Positions 17,820 to 26,969 of a stretch of DNA of 64,000 nucleotides are shown here, in pieces. The notes beneath the pieces are model-generated. The model saw only the letters and a list, made by a program, of their open reading frames with translations. It did not search any database and was not told where the DNA came from. This DNA is from Arthrobacter silviterrae (GTDB lineage: Bacteria; Actinomycetota; Actinomycetes; Actinomycetales; Micrococcaceae): NCBI RefSeq assembly GCF_011045165.1, contig NZ_JAAKZI010000006.1, forward strand, positions 78,815 to 142,814. The letters are read 5' to 3'. The position numbers and the translations under genes were made by a program. Numbering within the stretch: the stretch's first letter is position 1; each line of letters opens with the position of its first letter.

Positions 17820-20591
17820 TTACCGGGCTGCGCCCACGATGATCTCATTGACCACCGGTGCCGCGCCCGCGTCCAGGACAAGCCGGATGCCGGTGACGGG
17901 ATTGCCGCCCACGGACACGTTCGTGTAGCCGGACTTGAGCCGGCCGGCCGCCGTCCAGGCGCCCCCGCGCTGGACCTCGACGGTCCCGGCAGCGGTGCCG
18001 ACCACAGTTATTGCCGGCACCGTGCGCGGGTCAAACAACTGGGTGATGTTGTCCCCGGCCACGGCCGGGCGGGCACCGGTCCAAGCCGTGTCCACCCTGC
18101 CGTCCACGGCGGCGGAAAGCACACTGCCGTCCGCCGAGGGGATGGTGGACGTCACCCCCATGGGGACGGTGTTGACGGTGAATTCGCGGACCTTGATCCA
18201 CTTCCCGCCGGGGTTGGGGGCCGTGGCAATGATCCGCACGTAGCGGGCCGTCACGGGTGTGGCGAAGGTGGCGGAAATGACGGGGGCGTTGTCGAAGGTG
18301 CCCGCGTCGGTCCAGGTGGCGCCGTCCACGGAGTACTGCAGCAACGCGTGGTACATCATGTCGGCGCTGACGGTGTCGGAGTCGGACTGCTGGATTTTGA
18401 CGCCTGTGATGCTGGCGGGGCCGCCCAGGTCGGCCCCGATGGTGGAGCCGACGGCCGGGGCGCTGTTCGTCCAGAAGATGGTGCCGGTGTCGCCGTCGAA
18501 CATCTTGTCGGCGGTGTTGTTGCCGTAGGGCGCGAAGCTGGTCACGGCCGTTGGTGCCGATCCTGCCGTCGGCACTGCCCCGAGCCAGGCGTCCGCAACG
18601 GACTTGGCCTTGGTGATGAACTGTCCGAAGACGCCGTCACCAACTTGGGGGACCACCAGCCCCTGGTCCAGGGTGGGCTGCGTGGCCGCACCCGCCGCGG
18701 CGACGGCGGCGTTCAGCCTGGTCCGGGCCTGGACCACGGCGGGGCCGTCGCCCTTCGTGACTGCCCGGAGCATGTCAAGGGCATAGCCGGTGGCTCCGCC
18801 CCAGTTGGCGGCCGTGTCGATCCAGTGCTTCGTGTCGGAGTAGAAGCCGGCCGAAGCCATGCCGGCCAGGTCCTGGGGCATTTGCCGGATCAGTGCCGCG
18901 CGGTCGGCGAGGGCGGAATGCACAGGGAACGTCCCGGCGTCGTACTGGGCCCAGAAGGCGGCGACGTCGGCCGAAAGCGCCGGCGCGCTCGGCGTCAGGG
19001 AGTCGTTCTGCCAGTTCTGGTTGAGGTCAGCGAAGGCAGTGAGGGATTCCAGCGCACCCTTCCCGGTGCCGGCAAGCAGTTTGAGGGCGGCGTCCATGGA
19101 CTGCCGCGGCTGGTAGGCGGGGCCGTTCCAGGTGAAGTCTGCGAAGTTGAACAGGGTGGGGAGGGAAGCGTAGGACTCGATCATCGGGTTGGCGGTGATG
19201 CCCGCAGTGGAGGTGTAGAGGTCGGCATCGCGGCCGATCAGCGGGGCCAAAAACAGCTTGTTTTGGGCGAAGTCGTTGACCGGGTAGTTGTCCCAGATGA
19301 ACAGGCCGCGGGGATCGGACGCCGTGCCGTAGGTGACTTGGGCGGCCTTGGTGCTGGCCGTGGTGATCCTGTGCGAGACCACCTGTTCGCCGGTCCACTG
19401 GAGCAGGATGTCCTTGTCCATGGCCAGGCCCAGTTCGCCCTTGTAGGGATCCGCGGCGGAGCCGGCATAGTTGGTGGGGACCATCTGCAGGGCGCCGGCG
19501 TCGGGGTGTGTCTTGATGAACTGGGCATTGACAGCGTTAAGGTAGTAGGCCTGGGCATCGGCGAGTCCCTTGAAGTTCGTCTTGGGGAACATGGCCTTGT
19601 CAGCGGCGCACTGCAGGTACGGGGCAATGTCGTCCAGGGCGATGTAGAAGTCGCGGACGCCCAGCGAGTAGAGGGAGTCAAACTTGGCAACTGTCGAGTC
19701 CAGGTCCGCCTTGTTCGAGTAGCAGATGTCGTTGCCCGGTGAGAGCGCATACGTGAATTTCACGTGGTTTGCGGCGGCAGTGTCGATGAGTTCCTTCAGC
19801 TGCTGCTGTTCGGTCCCGGTGTACAGCTCACGCCACTGGGCACGGAGGAGGGGATCGTCTTTGGGCGAGTAGATGTAGGTGTTCATCTTCTGCTGGCCGT
19901 AAAAGGCGAACTGGTCCAGCCGGGCCTGGTGAGACCACGGGGTGCCGTAAAAGCCTTCCACCGTCCCGCGCACGCTCATGAGCGGCCAGTCCAGGACCCG
20001 GACCGGCGCGATCGCCTTTTTGTTGATGACCTGGCGGAGCGTTTGAACGGCGTAGAAGGTGCCGTTGTTGTCCGCACCGGCCAGCACCGCCGTGTCCAGG
20101 CCGTCGATGGAGCCGGTGGCCAGGACATAGCCTTCGGCGTGCGCCAGCGTCGGAGCGGCGTCGATGCCAAGCTTGCCCAGTGCGTCCTTCACGGTGGGGT
20201 TGTCCTGGGGCGTACCGAGGTAGATGACGCTGCCGTTCTTGATGTCCTGCGCGCCGGTCACGACATTGACGTTGTTGCCCTCGCCGCTTAGCAGCGTGGT
20301 TGCGGCCGTCACGGCCGCCTTGTCGGTGGTGCGCCCGACCACCAGAGTGACCCTGCCGTTCAGGGGTACTTCCCGGCCCTGTGCCGCCACGGATTGCGGC
20401 ACCGGGTAGATGGCCGGCACCGCGGATGAGCCCGCGCTGCCCGCAGCCGTGGTGCCCGCAGCCTGGCCGTCCTCGGCCTGCCCGCCGGCCAGGGCCCCCG
20501 GAGCGGCGGTGAGGATGAGGGCGCCGGCCACCAGGGCCGCAGCCCCGGCCCCGGCAATGCGTTTGATGATTGGTGAATTCTCGAGTGTCAT
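17820..20591 (-). CDS. Secreted GH84 beta-N-acetylhexosaminidase with C-terminal carbohydrate-binding region
   Basis: This is a secreted 923-aa glycosidase. A signal peptide (KRIAGAGAAALVAG to about APGALA, residues 10-36) is followed by a GH20b-like N-domain. The GH84 catalytic barrel then shows RGTVEGFYGTPW, MNTYIYSPKDDP and the adjacent catalytic pair Asp320-Asp321 in IALDDIAPY. An F5/8-type C (CBM32-like) module follows at about 690-820, with a further beta domain to the end. GH84 enzymes remove GlcNAc from glycans or hyaluronan-type polymers by substrate assistance. ATG 20591 has AAGGA eight bases upstream. There is no LPXTG anchor. Confidence 0.92.
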   Translation of the reverse strand: MTLENSPIIKRIAGAGAAALVAGALILTAAPGALAGGQAEDGQAAGTTAAGSAGSSAVPAIYPVPQSVAAQGREVPLNGRVTLVVGRTTDKAAVTAATTLLSGEGNNVNVVTGAQDIKNGSVIYLGTPQDNPTVKDALGKLGIDAAPTLAHAEGYVLATGSIDGLDTAVLAGADNNGTFYAVQTLRQVINKKAIAPVRVLDWPLMSVRGTVEGFYGTPWSHQARLDQFAFYGQQKMNTYIYSPKDDPLLRAQWRELYTGTEQQQLKELIDTAAANHVKFTYALSPGNDICYSNKADLDSTVAKFDSLYSLGVRDFYIALDDIAPYLQCAADKAMFPKTNFKGLADAQAYYLNAVNAQFIKTHPDAGALQMVPTNYAGSAADPYKGELGLAMDKDILLQWTGEQVVSHRITTASTKAAQVTYGTASDPRGLFIWDNYPVNDFAQNKLFLAPLIGRDADLYTSTAGITANPMIESYASLPTLFNFADFTWNGPAYQPRQSMDAALKLLAGTGKGALESLTAFADLNQNWQNDSLTPSAPALSADVAAFWAQYDAGTFPVHSALADRAALIRQMPQDLAGMASAGFYSDTKHWIDTAANWGGATGYALDMLRAVTKGDGPAVVQARTRLNAAVAAAGAATQPTLDQGLVVPQVGDGVFGQFITKAKSVADAWLGAVPTAGSAPTAVTSFAPYGNNTADKMFDGDTGTIFWTNSAPAVGSTIGADLGGPASITGVKIQQSDSDTVSADMMYHALLQYSVDGATWTDAGTFDNAPVISATFATPVTARYVRIIATAPNPGGKWIKVREFTVNTVPMGVTSTIPSADGSVLSAAVDGRVDTAWTGARPAVAGDNITQLFDPRTVPAITVVGTAAGTVEVQRGGAWTAAGRLKSGYTNVSVGGNPVTGIRLVLDAGAAPVVNEIIVGAAR

Positions 20592-20917
20592 TGGATGTCC
20601 TTGGCTTTTGATTTCGCGCCAGTCGCGTGACCCGCGCCACTCAACCCAACCATGAGACATCGGATGAATCCAGCTCTATTCTCCGTTACTTGACAGATGT
20701 GACAACGCACGGCGCTGCCTGCCATGACTCATTTTCAGGCCCGGACATACCACCGGTGGCAGGTTGCCTTTAAAACGCGTGGCGCGCGGCTGACATCTTT
20801 TCACCTTCGTCGCTGCACCGCGCCGGAGACCCGTGCAGAAGTGTGTCACGGCCGGCAGCCGATATTACGCGCGGCTGGAGGGAGGACGAACAGCCGCCAC
20901 GCGGCCATACTGGAGTG
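20592..20917. other. Intergenic gap between divergent GH84 and LssY-C genes
   Basis: This 326-bp stretch holds no credible gene. It carries the AAGGA ribosome site for GH84 at its left end, an AT-richer patch with TTGACA near 20690, which may be a -35 element, and the CATACT box at 20906-20911 for the rightward gene. No strong inverted repeat was found. Confidence 0.5.
20906..20911 (+). promoter_or_regulatory. -10 box of leaderless LssY-C gene
   Basis: CATACT is followed by six bases (GGAGTG) and ATG 20918. The GGAG in this gap is too close to the start to be an effective SD. Confidence 0.45.
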
Positions 20918-21901
20918 ATGGATGCCAATTCCACCAGTGAACCCGACCGCAGAACTGGTGCCCGGGCCGGCGACAACACCGCACCGGTTGGCAGGGGCGC
21001 GCCGGGCGTCGGAGGTCCGGGGGCAGGCGCGCCGGGGGCCGGAGTGTCAGCCCCGGTTGTCCGCCGCCGTCGCCTGGAGAGCACGGCCCGTCTCTGGTTT
21101 CAAAGGGCCGTGTTCCTGCTCATCATTGTGGGAGCCGGCTGGCTGATCTACTTTCTCGTTGCCACGGAGGTTCGCGACCGGTTGCGCCAGCCGTGGCTTT
21201 TCATTGTCGTGTGGGTGTTGGCCGCCTATGTACTCCTGCCGCGCCTGAACCGCGTCCTGTCCGGACTGTATGTCCCCGACTATTTCATTGGCCGCACGCG
21301 CACCGTTGACGGCCTGCTCGGCGACCCGGTCAACCTGGCAGTGGTTGGCAGCACCGGGGAGCTTCGCCGGGCCATGCTGGCCGCCGGCTGGACCGAGCCG
21401 GATCCCGTCACGCTGCGCAGCAGCTGGCGGATCGCCAGGGATTCCGTGATGCGCCGCAGCTACCCCGCGGCGCCCGTGAGCCCGCTCTTTGTCTTCAGCC
21501 GCAAGCAAACCCTCGCCTTCGAGCTGGAAGTCGACGGCAGCCCGGCGCAGCGGCACCATGTCAGGTTCTGGTCCTGCCCCGAGGGCTGGAAGCTGCCCGG
21601 CGGCTTCGACGTCGACCTGGTGGGTGCAGCCACCTTTGACCGCCGGGTGGGCCTGTCCCTGTTTACCTTTCAAATCACTCACAAGATTGCCGAAAACACC
21701 GACCAGGAACGTGACCTGGTGGTGGCGGCCCTGGCCCGCGGCGGGGCTTCCGTCCACACCATCCGGCACTTCTCCACCGGCTACCACAGCCGCAACGGCG
21801 GCGGCGACGCCATTGAGACGGACGGGGACCTGCCCGTTGTCGTCGTCAGCCCCGCTCGCCAGGCTGGTGCGGCCGGCGCGGACGTCAATCTGCCAGGGTG
21901 A
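20918..21901 (+). CDS. LssY-C domain membrane protein
   Basis: This 327-aa protein has a glycine/alanine/proline-rich hydrophilic N-terminus (about 45 residues) and two TM helices (FQRAVFLLIIVGAGWLIYFL and PWLFIVVWVLAAYVLLP). The large domain after residue about 110 matches the LssY C-terminal family (DPVNLAVVGSTGELRRAML, then RRSYPAAPVSPLFVFSRKQ). The family is often found beside PAP2 phosphatases and is thought to act at the membrane; its reaction is unknown. The 3' end overlaps the convergent S53 gene by 17 bases. Confidence 0.75.
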   Translation: MDANSTSEPDRRTGARAGDNTAPVGRGAPGVGGPGAGAPGAGVSAPVVRRRRLESTARLWFQRAVFLLIIVGAGWLIYFLVATEVRDRLRQPWLFIVVWVLAAYVLLPRLNRVLSGLYVPDYFIGRTRTVDGLLGDPVNLAVVGSTGELRRAMLAAGWTEPDPVTLRSSWRIARDSVMRRSYPAAPVSPLFVFSRKQTLAFELEVDGSPAQRHHVRFWSCPEGWKLPGGFDVDLVGAATFDRRVGLSLFTFQITHKIAENTDQERDLVVAALARGGASVHTIRHFSTGYHSRNGGGDAIETDGDLPVVVVSPARQAGAAGADVNLPG

Positions 21902-24005
21902 GTTTCTGCCAATTGCCTGACAAGGCAATGCGCGGACCCCAGTACCCCGTGTACACCGGGTAGTAATAGCGCGTACCGGTCGAGATGTTACGGGCGACCA
22001 AGCCCCTGCTGCCGGATCTTGCGAATCCGAAAACCGGGCTCAGTGCGTCATACCCCTGCCACCCTGAGCCAATCACCCGGCGGGTCTCATAGACGATCTG
22101 CCCGGTGCCGTTGCCGCGATAGAGGAGCATCGCGCCGCTCGTTTGACGGACCAGGAGGTCGGGGCGGCCGTCGGCATCAAAGTCGAGCTGCGTAATCTTT
22201 AGGCCTGTCCAGCCATTTCCGATCTTCACGGCGGTCTGCACCGTTGTCCCGCGGGTGTTGGCCCAGTAATACAATCCCCCTGCACTGTTGGTGCCCACAA
22301 GCCACGGATAGGGTGCTTTCGTGGACCACTTGCCCACGGTGAGTGTTACGCCCTGCCACCCCTGGGAAGCGATGACTGGGCCGTACGCCAGTCCCCCGCC
22401 GGCTCCCAGGTAAACGTTCACCCTGCCGCTGTTCCATTGGACAAGCAGGTCGAGGACACCGTCGCTGTTCCAGTCCGTGACGTGCATGTCGCGGATGTTG
22501 GTGAAGCCATGGCCGATCTGTTTGGCAGGGCCGGACTTTCCGGCTCCGGCGGCCGGCACATCAAAGAGCAGGCCGGACGAATTAGCGTAGACGGTGTCTG
22601 CGGGCGAGGTAATGGCGTGGACTGTCGGAGTCGGCACGGGTGTTGGCGTTGGCACGGGTGTTGGCGTGGGCGACGGCGTTGGAGTGGGCGACGGCGTTGG
22701 AGTGGGCGACGGCGTTGGAGTGGGCGTGGGTTGGGCCGCGCCGCCGGCAAACGCCGCCACCCCTGCCGGAGTCCCCAGCCCGGTGGGCCCGTCGTATCCG
22801 ACGGTGCTGGAGCACAGGTAGGCGGCGGAGCAGCTGCCGTTGCTTCCTGTCACAACGTCATTGAGCTGCGCGGCATGGAGGTACGGGAATTGCGCCGGAT
22901 TGCTGCCCGACGCCGGCACCCCCGCCATGGCGTACACGGCGGCAATCAAGGGTGCGGATGCACTGGTTCCCCCGACGACAGTCCAACCCGTGGCGGCGCT
23001 GTAAACGGCCAGCCCCGTTCCCGGGTCCGCCACGGCCGAAACGTCGGTGACGGTGCGGGTGGTGCAGCCGGCGTCAGACTGCCACGCCGGCTTGGTGGAA
23101 GCAAAGGAACAGCCACTGCCGGAGCCGGACCAGGCGCTTTCCGCCCACCCCCGGGCACTCGCATCCCGGCTCAGGCTCGTCCCGCCCACGGCCGTTACGT
23201 ACGCGGACGCTGCTGGATATTCGGCGCCGTAGCCAGTGTCGCCGGCGCTCGCGGTCACGGCGACGCCGGGGTGGTTGTAATAACCATCAAAAGAGGAATC
23301 GAGGCTGCTGGACGGGGTTCCGTAGCTGTTGGAAACAGCCACTGCGCCCTTGGCGGCTGCCATGTTCACGGCGGCGCCCAGGTCGGCAATCGAGGTTGTG
23401 TCGGCCTCCACCAGCAGGATGTTGCACAGCGGACACGCAGCAGAAACCATGTCCAGGTCCAGGCTGATTTCAGTGGACCAGCCCGCGTCGGCGCGCGGAT
23501 AGGCCGCGCCGCCGCGCTGGTCAACCTTCGCAAAGCATCCGTTGGATGCCGTGCACCCAGGGAGTCCGAACTTGGCCCGGTAGGCCGCAAGGTCCGATTC
23601 CGCCGTTGGGTCATCGTAGGCGTCCACCACCGCCACCGTCACTCCGGCTCCAGCCGTTGCGGCCGGGAGTTTGTAGGCGGCCTGCAGGTCCGACGGCGCA
23701 TAGCCGTACGGCACGGTGGAAGCTGATGCGAGGGGGCCACTGACATCCAGGTCCTTGACGGCGTCGCAGCTGGCATGGCCCAGTGTGGCGGGCGCACATA
23801 CCGCCTGGTGCCGGTGGCCGGCCAGGGAGCGCGTGACGTTGCGGTGGCTGTCCGGGTGGACTGCCACCGACGGCGCGGAGGGGCCCGGCGGGGCGGGCGT
23901 TTGGGCACCGGCTGCAGTCCAGGCATACCCGGACAACACGATGGCAACAAGGGCGGCCATTGCCCTGGTCCGGGGTTTCCAGCGATGCGTTCCCCAGATA
24001 TTCAC
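21885..24005 (-). CDS. Secreted S53-family (sedolisin) serine peptidase with FG-GAP/VCBS repeat tail
   Basis: This is an exported endopeptidase (706 aa). A signal peptide (RAMAALVAIVLSGYAWTAAGA) leads to a propeptide-poor catalytic domain. The sedolisin set is complete: Glu179 and Asp183 in WSTEISLDLDM, oxyanion Asp256 in SAGDTG and nucleophile Ser348 in GGTSASAP. A Pro-Thr linker (about residues 423-458) joins a C-terminal region of FG-GAP-like repeats with DWNSDGVLDLLV and DFDADGRPDLLV calcium loops, which probably form a propeller. The start is GTG 24005, with AGAGG eight bases upstream. Family members work at acidic pH on extracellular protein. Confidence 0.9.
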   Translation of the reverse strand: MNIWGTHRWKPRTRAMAALVAIVLSGYAWTAAGAQTPAPPGPSAPSVAVHPDSHRNVTRSLAGHRHQAVCAPATLGHASCDAVKDLDVSGPLASASTVPYGYAPSDLQAAYKLPAATAGAGVTVAVVDAYDDPTAESDLAAYRAKFGLPGCTASNGCFAKVDQRGGAAYPRADAGWSTEISLDLDMVSAACPLCNILLVEADTTSIADLGAAVNMAAAKGAVAVSNSYGTPSSSLDSSFDGYYNHPGVAVTASAGDTGYGAEYPAASAYVTAVGGTSLSRDASARGWAESAWSGSGSGCSFASTKPAWQSDAGCTTRTVTDVSAVADPGTGLAVYSAATGWTVVGGTSASAPLIAAVYAMAGVPASGSNPAQFPYLHAAQLNDVVTGSNGSCSAAYLCSSTVGYDGPTGLGTPAGVAAFAGGAAQPTPTPTPSPTPTPSPTPTPSPTPTPVPTPTPVPTPTVHAITSPADTVYANSSGLLFDVPAAGAGKSGPAKQIGHGFTNIRDMHVTDWNSDGVLDLLVQWNSGRVNVYLGAGGGLAYGPVIASQGWQGVTLTVGKWSTKAPYPWLVGTNSAGGLYYWANTRGTTVQTAVKIGNGWTGLKITQLDFDADGRPDLLVRQTSGAMLLYRGNGTGQIVYETRRVIGSGWQGYDALSPVFGFARSGSRGLVARNISTGTRYYYPVYTGYWGPRIALSGNWQKLTLAD
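22633..22738. repeat. 18-bp tandem repeats coding the Pro-Thr/Ser linker
   Basis: The unit GGGCGACGGCGTTGGAGT occurs three times exactly (22668-22721). It is preceded by two 18-bp copies of a related unit (GGCACGGGTGTTGGCGTT, the second differing at its last base). On the coding strand this gives the Pro-Thr-Pro-Ser-Pro-Thr linker of the S53 peptidase. Copy number may vary between strains. Confidence 0.85.
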
Positions 24006-24061
24006 TAATTTGTCCTCTCAACGGGTCGGCAAGGCGGCACTCCTTGGGGCCGAGCTCCAGA

Positions 24062-25648
24062 TTACCCCTGCCGGACCTCAATTTCGCCCGGGGCGTCGGG
24101 ATTGAACACCAGCCGGCGGTTGGCAATTTTGTCCGTGAAGAAGCGGTCGTGGCTGACCACCACCACGGCCCCGGGGAAGTGCAGCAAGGCGCGCTCCATG
24201 ACCTGCGTGCTGGACATGTCCAGGTGGTTGGTGGGTTCGTCAAGCACCAGCACCGAGGCACCCGAGAGCAGGCACTGCGCCATGGCAACACGGGCCCGCT
24301 GCCCGCCGGAAAGCGCCCCGATGCGCTGCTTGAGGTCCGCCTCGGAGAACTGGAACATGGCCAGGAAGCGGTTCACGGACTTCTTCGTGGCGGTCAGGGC
24401 CAGGCTGTCCGGCATCGCGTTGACGGCGTGCGTGACGGTGTCCTCGGGATCCAGCTCATCCAAAACCTGGTTGTAGGAGACCAGCCCGCCGCCCTTGGCC
24501 CACATGACGTGGCCTGAATCGGCAGGCTCCTCCCCCGTGAGGGCCCGCAAAAGTGTTGACTTGCCGGAACCGTTGGCGCCCAGGACCACAATCCTGTTGC
24601 CGCGGCGGATCTCAAAGCTGAGGTCGCTGAACAAGGTCCGGCCGGCATACGCCTTCGACAGCGACTCCACCCGGCACAGCACATCCTTGACGTGCAGCCC
24701 GCCGTAGATCTCGGTGATGATCTTGTCCACGGGCCGCGGCGCATGCGATTTCTTGATCTTGGAGAGCTTGGAATCGAGCCCCTTGGACGCCGCCTTTGCC
24801 GCCGCCCGGCGGTCCGAAATCCCTTCCGCCTCAAACGCCAGCAGCTCGGATTCATGCACAAACTGGCTCTCCAGCGTCTTGAGCCGGAATTGCTTGGCCA
24901 CCACGTACTCGCCAAAATTGCCGGGGTATTCGTGGAGGTGGAAGTTCTCCAGCTCGATGATCCGCGTGACCACCGAGTCCAGGAACTTCCGGTCGTGGGA
25001 GACAATGACGGCCGCCCCCTTGAAATTCTTGAACCAGCCTTCCAGCCATTCCACGCCGGCCACGTCCAGGTAGTTGGTGGGCTCGTCCAGCAGCAGCACG
25101 TCCGGCGCCTCAAGCAGGATTTTCGCGAGGGCGGCCCGGTTGCGCCAGCCGCCGGAGAGCTCGTCGATGGCGCAGGAACGGTGGGCCTCGGCGAAGCCAA
25201 GCGTGGTGAGGACCTTGTCGATGGTGCGTTGGTAGTCCCAGCCGTCCAGCCTGTCCATGTCGGCGAACAGCTCCGCCTGGCGGTGGATGAGCCGGTCCAG
25301 CTCATCGGCGGGCTGGTCTGCCGCGAGGGCCGCGTCAATGCCGGCCAGCTCAGCTTCGACCTCCACCACGTGGGCAAAGACGTCCTGGAGCACCTCGAGG
25401 ATGGTGGAGGCGCCGTTGAGCTCGGAGAACTGCGAAAAGTAGCCAATCTTTGTGCCCAGTTCCACGGCCACGGTGCCGGCATCCGGTTCCACCTGGTCCA
25501 TGACCAGCTTGAGCAGCGTGGACTTTCCCGAGCCGTTTCGGCCAATCAGGCCCACCCGGTCGCCGCCGTCGAGCTTGAAAAACGCTTCCCGCAGCACCTG
25601 CACGTTGTCAAAGCGGACGGAGACATCATTGAGGCGGATCAAGCTCAT
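24062..25648 (-). CDS. ABC-F family ATPase (ribosome-associated type)
   Basis: This 528-aa protein has two ABC ATPase domains and no membrane segments, which is diagnostic for ABC-F. Domain 1 has GRNGSGKST, the signature ELSGGWRNR and LLLDEPTNYLD. Domain 2 has GANGSGKST, ALSGGQRAR and LVLDEPTNHLD. A charged linker near residues 270-330 would reach the ribosomal P-site region. Members either act as translation factors (Uup/EttA type) or protect ribosomes from antibiotics; which applies here cannot be told. ATG 25648 has AAGGA eight bases upstream. The start at MSLIRLNDVS matches family length. Confidence 0.88.
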   Translation of the reverse strand: MSLIRLNDVSVRFDNVQVLREAFFKLDGGDRVGLIGRNGSGKSTLLKLVMDQVEPDAGTVAVELGTKIGYFSQFSELNGASTILEVLQDVFAHVVEVEAELAGIDAALAADQPADELDRLIHRQAELFADMDRLDGWDYQRTIDKVLTTLGFAEAHRSCAIDELSGGWRNRAALAKILLEAPDVLLLDEPTNYLDVAGVEWLEGWFKNFKGAAVIVSHDRKFLDSVVTRIIELENFHLHEYPGNFGEYVVAKQFRLKTLESQFVHESELLAFEAEGISDRRAAAKAASKGLDSKLSKIKKSHAPRPVDKIITEIYGGLHVKDVLCRVESLSKAYAGRTLFSDLSFEIRRGNRIVVLGANGSGKSTLLRALTGEEPADSGHVMWAKGGGLVSYNQVLDELDPEDTVTHAVNAMPDSLALTATKKSVNRFLAMFQFSEADLKQRIGALSGGQRARVAMAQCLLSGASVLVLDEPTNHLDMSSTQVMERALLHFPGAVVVVSHDRFFTDKIANRRLVFNPDAPGEIEVRQG

Positions 25649-25731
25649 GGGTGTGGTCCTTGCGAGTGGGTTGGTGGCGGGCCCTGGAAATTCACCCGCC
25701 CCCACTTTACCGGCAGACGCCACTGCCCAAC

Positions 25732-25783
25732 GCACGACGGCGGCAGGCGCGTTGGGCGCCCAACCCGCCTGCCGCCGTCGTGC
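25732..25783. terminator. Long perfect hairpin, probable terminator of the VOC gene
   Basis: Arms of 18 bases (25732-25749 and 25766-25783) pair perfectly around a loop that contains the self-complementary TTGGGCGCCCAA. It starts 12 bases after the VOC stop on the minus strand. It shares the 14-mer TGCCGCCGTCGTGC with the hairpin at 17756-17800. Confidence 0.7.
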
Positions 25784-25794
25784 TTGAGGCGGAT

Positions 25795-26172
25795 TTAGCC
25801 GTTGGGACGGCTGGGGATGTACTGCAGCGCCCACTTGTTGCCGTCGGGATCGGCAAAGTAGACAAAGTGGCCCCAGGCCTGGACGTCGATGTCGCTGACG
25901 TCCACACCGTTTGCCTTGAGTTGGCTGTGGGCGGCCTGGATGTCGCTGACAACGATCTGCATGTTCGGGGCTGTCCCGGCGGGCGCATCGGTGAGGCCCT
26001 CGCCGATGCAGATGGAACACGCCGAGCCCGGCGGGGTCAGCTGCACAAAGCGGATGCCCTCGGTGGGGCGTTCGTCAAAGTCGGCGTTGAAGCCCACCTT
26101 GTTCACATAGAAATCCTTGGCCCGGTCCACGTCGGAGACAGGCACAAACACCAATTCAAGTTTCCAGTCCAT
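25795..26172 (-). CDS. VOC-superfamily (glyoxalase/dioxygenase fold) protein
   Basis: This single-domain 125-aa VOC protein begins MDWKLELVFVPVSDVDRAK, typical of glyoxalase-like proteins, and ends with the YFADPDGNKWALQY motif. The two beta-alpha-beta-beta-beta halves are visible. Possible activities include glyoxalase, dioxygenase or antibiotic sequestration, and nothing nearby decides between them. A TAACGT box ends six bases upstream of the ATG, which would fit a leaderless message, although the match is weaker than for other genes in the window. Confidence 0.75.
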   Translation of the reverse strand: MDWKLELVFVPVSDVDRAKDFYVNKVGFNADFDERPTEGIRFVQLTPPGSACSICIGEGLTDAPAGTAPNMQIVVSDIQAAHSQLKANGVDVSDIDVQAWGHFVYFADPDGNKWALQYIPSRPNG

Positions 26173-26258
26173 GGGTTTACGTTATTCCAGCTGCGGTCCG
26201 CTGGATAGGGCTGGGAATGGATAGCTGGAGGTGCCCGGCATTCGGAACTTCCCATTTA

Positions 26259-26276
26259 CGTCTGTGATCACAGACG
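26259..26276. promoter_or_regulatory. 18-bp perfect palindrome, candidate IclR operator
   Basis: CGTCTGTGATCACAGACG is perfectly self-complementary. It lies 36 bases before the IclR start, at the -35 position relative to a TAGCAT box at 26286-26291. A near copy (16 of 18 bases) lies upstream of the lyase gene at 29732-29749. Confidence 0.65.
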
Positions 26277-26312
26277 ATAGGCGGCTAGCATGGTGGAGTC
26301 AACTCGCCTTCA

Positions 26313-26954
26313 GTGCCGCCACAGGTCCCCACCGCAAAGAACGTGCTGTCCGTGCTCCGCTATGTGGCGTCACAGGGCGGTCCGGTGGGAGCCACGGCCA
26401 TTTTACGGGACACAGGGCTGCCGCGCTCCACCACCTACCACCTGCTCACGGCCGTGATTGACGACGGCTTTGTAGTGCACCTGCCCGAGGAGCGCAAGTA
26501 TGCGCTCGGCGTCACGGCCCATGAACTGGGGACCGGATACTCACGCCAGGCGCCCCTGCAACGCATTGCCCGATTCCCGATGGCGCAGCTGGTGGCACGG
26601 ACCAAGCGCACTGCCCACCTGGCGGTCATGCACGGACGTGAGGTCATCTACGTCATTGAGGAGCAGGCCAAGCGGCAAACGGACCTGGTCACGGACGCCG
26701 GTGTCCGCCTGCCGGCGCACCTGACAGCCAGCGGGCGGGCCATGCTTGCCGCCATGTCCGCCGCCCAGCTGGCCGCGCTCTACCCCGGGCCGGAGGCGTT
26801 TCCAACACGGTATGAAAACGGCGTGCACTCTGTCGAGGCCCTGAATGAGCTGCTGGCGCGCACCGTGCAGCTGGAGGAACTCGCCGAACGGTGGCTGCCG
26901 GAGGTCAGGCGCTGCGCCGATGAAATATCCCGGCGCCTACGCCCCAGCAGCTGA
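26313..26954 (+). CDS. IclR-family transcriptional regulator
   Basis: This is a 213-aa regulator with an N-terminal winged HTH (about residues 8-65: NVLSVLRYVASQGG, then GLPRSTTYHLLTAVIDDGF) and an IclR effector domain (about 75-210, with GREVIYVIEEQ and RLPAHLTASGRAML). The GTG start at 26313 lacks a good SD, so the exact start is uncertain. It converges on the disrupted MFS gene. The palindrome upstream of it recurs upstream of the aromatic lyase, so it probably controls itself and the lyase-MFS unit. The effector is likely an aromatic or imidazole compound, by inference from the lyase. Confidence 0.8.
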   Translation: MPPQVPTAKNVLSVLRYVASQGGPVGATAILRDTGLPRSTTYHLLTAVIDDGFVVHLPEERKYALGVTAHELGTGYSRQAPLQRIARFPMAQLVARTKRTAHLAVMHGREVIYVIEEQAKRQTDLVTDAGVRLPAHLTASGRAMLAAMSAAQLAALYPGPEAFPTRYENGVHSVEALNELLARTVQLEELAERWLPEVRRCADEISRRLRPSS

Positions 26955-26969
26955 ACCGGATGTCCAGGG

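Noticed and set aside
22633..22738. Possible CRISPR-like array
   Set aside because: The units are contiguous 18-mers without spacers and lie in frame in a coding sequence.
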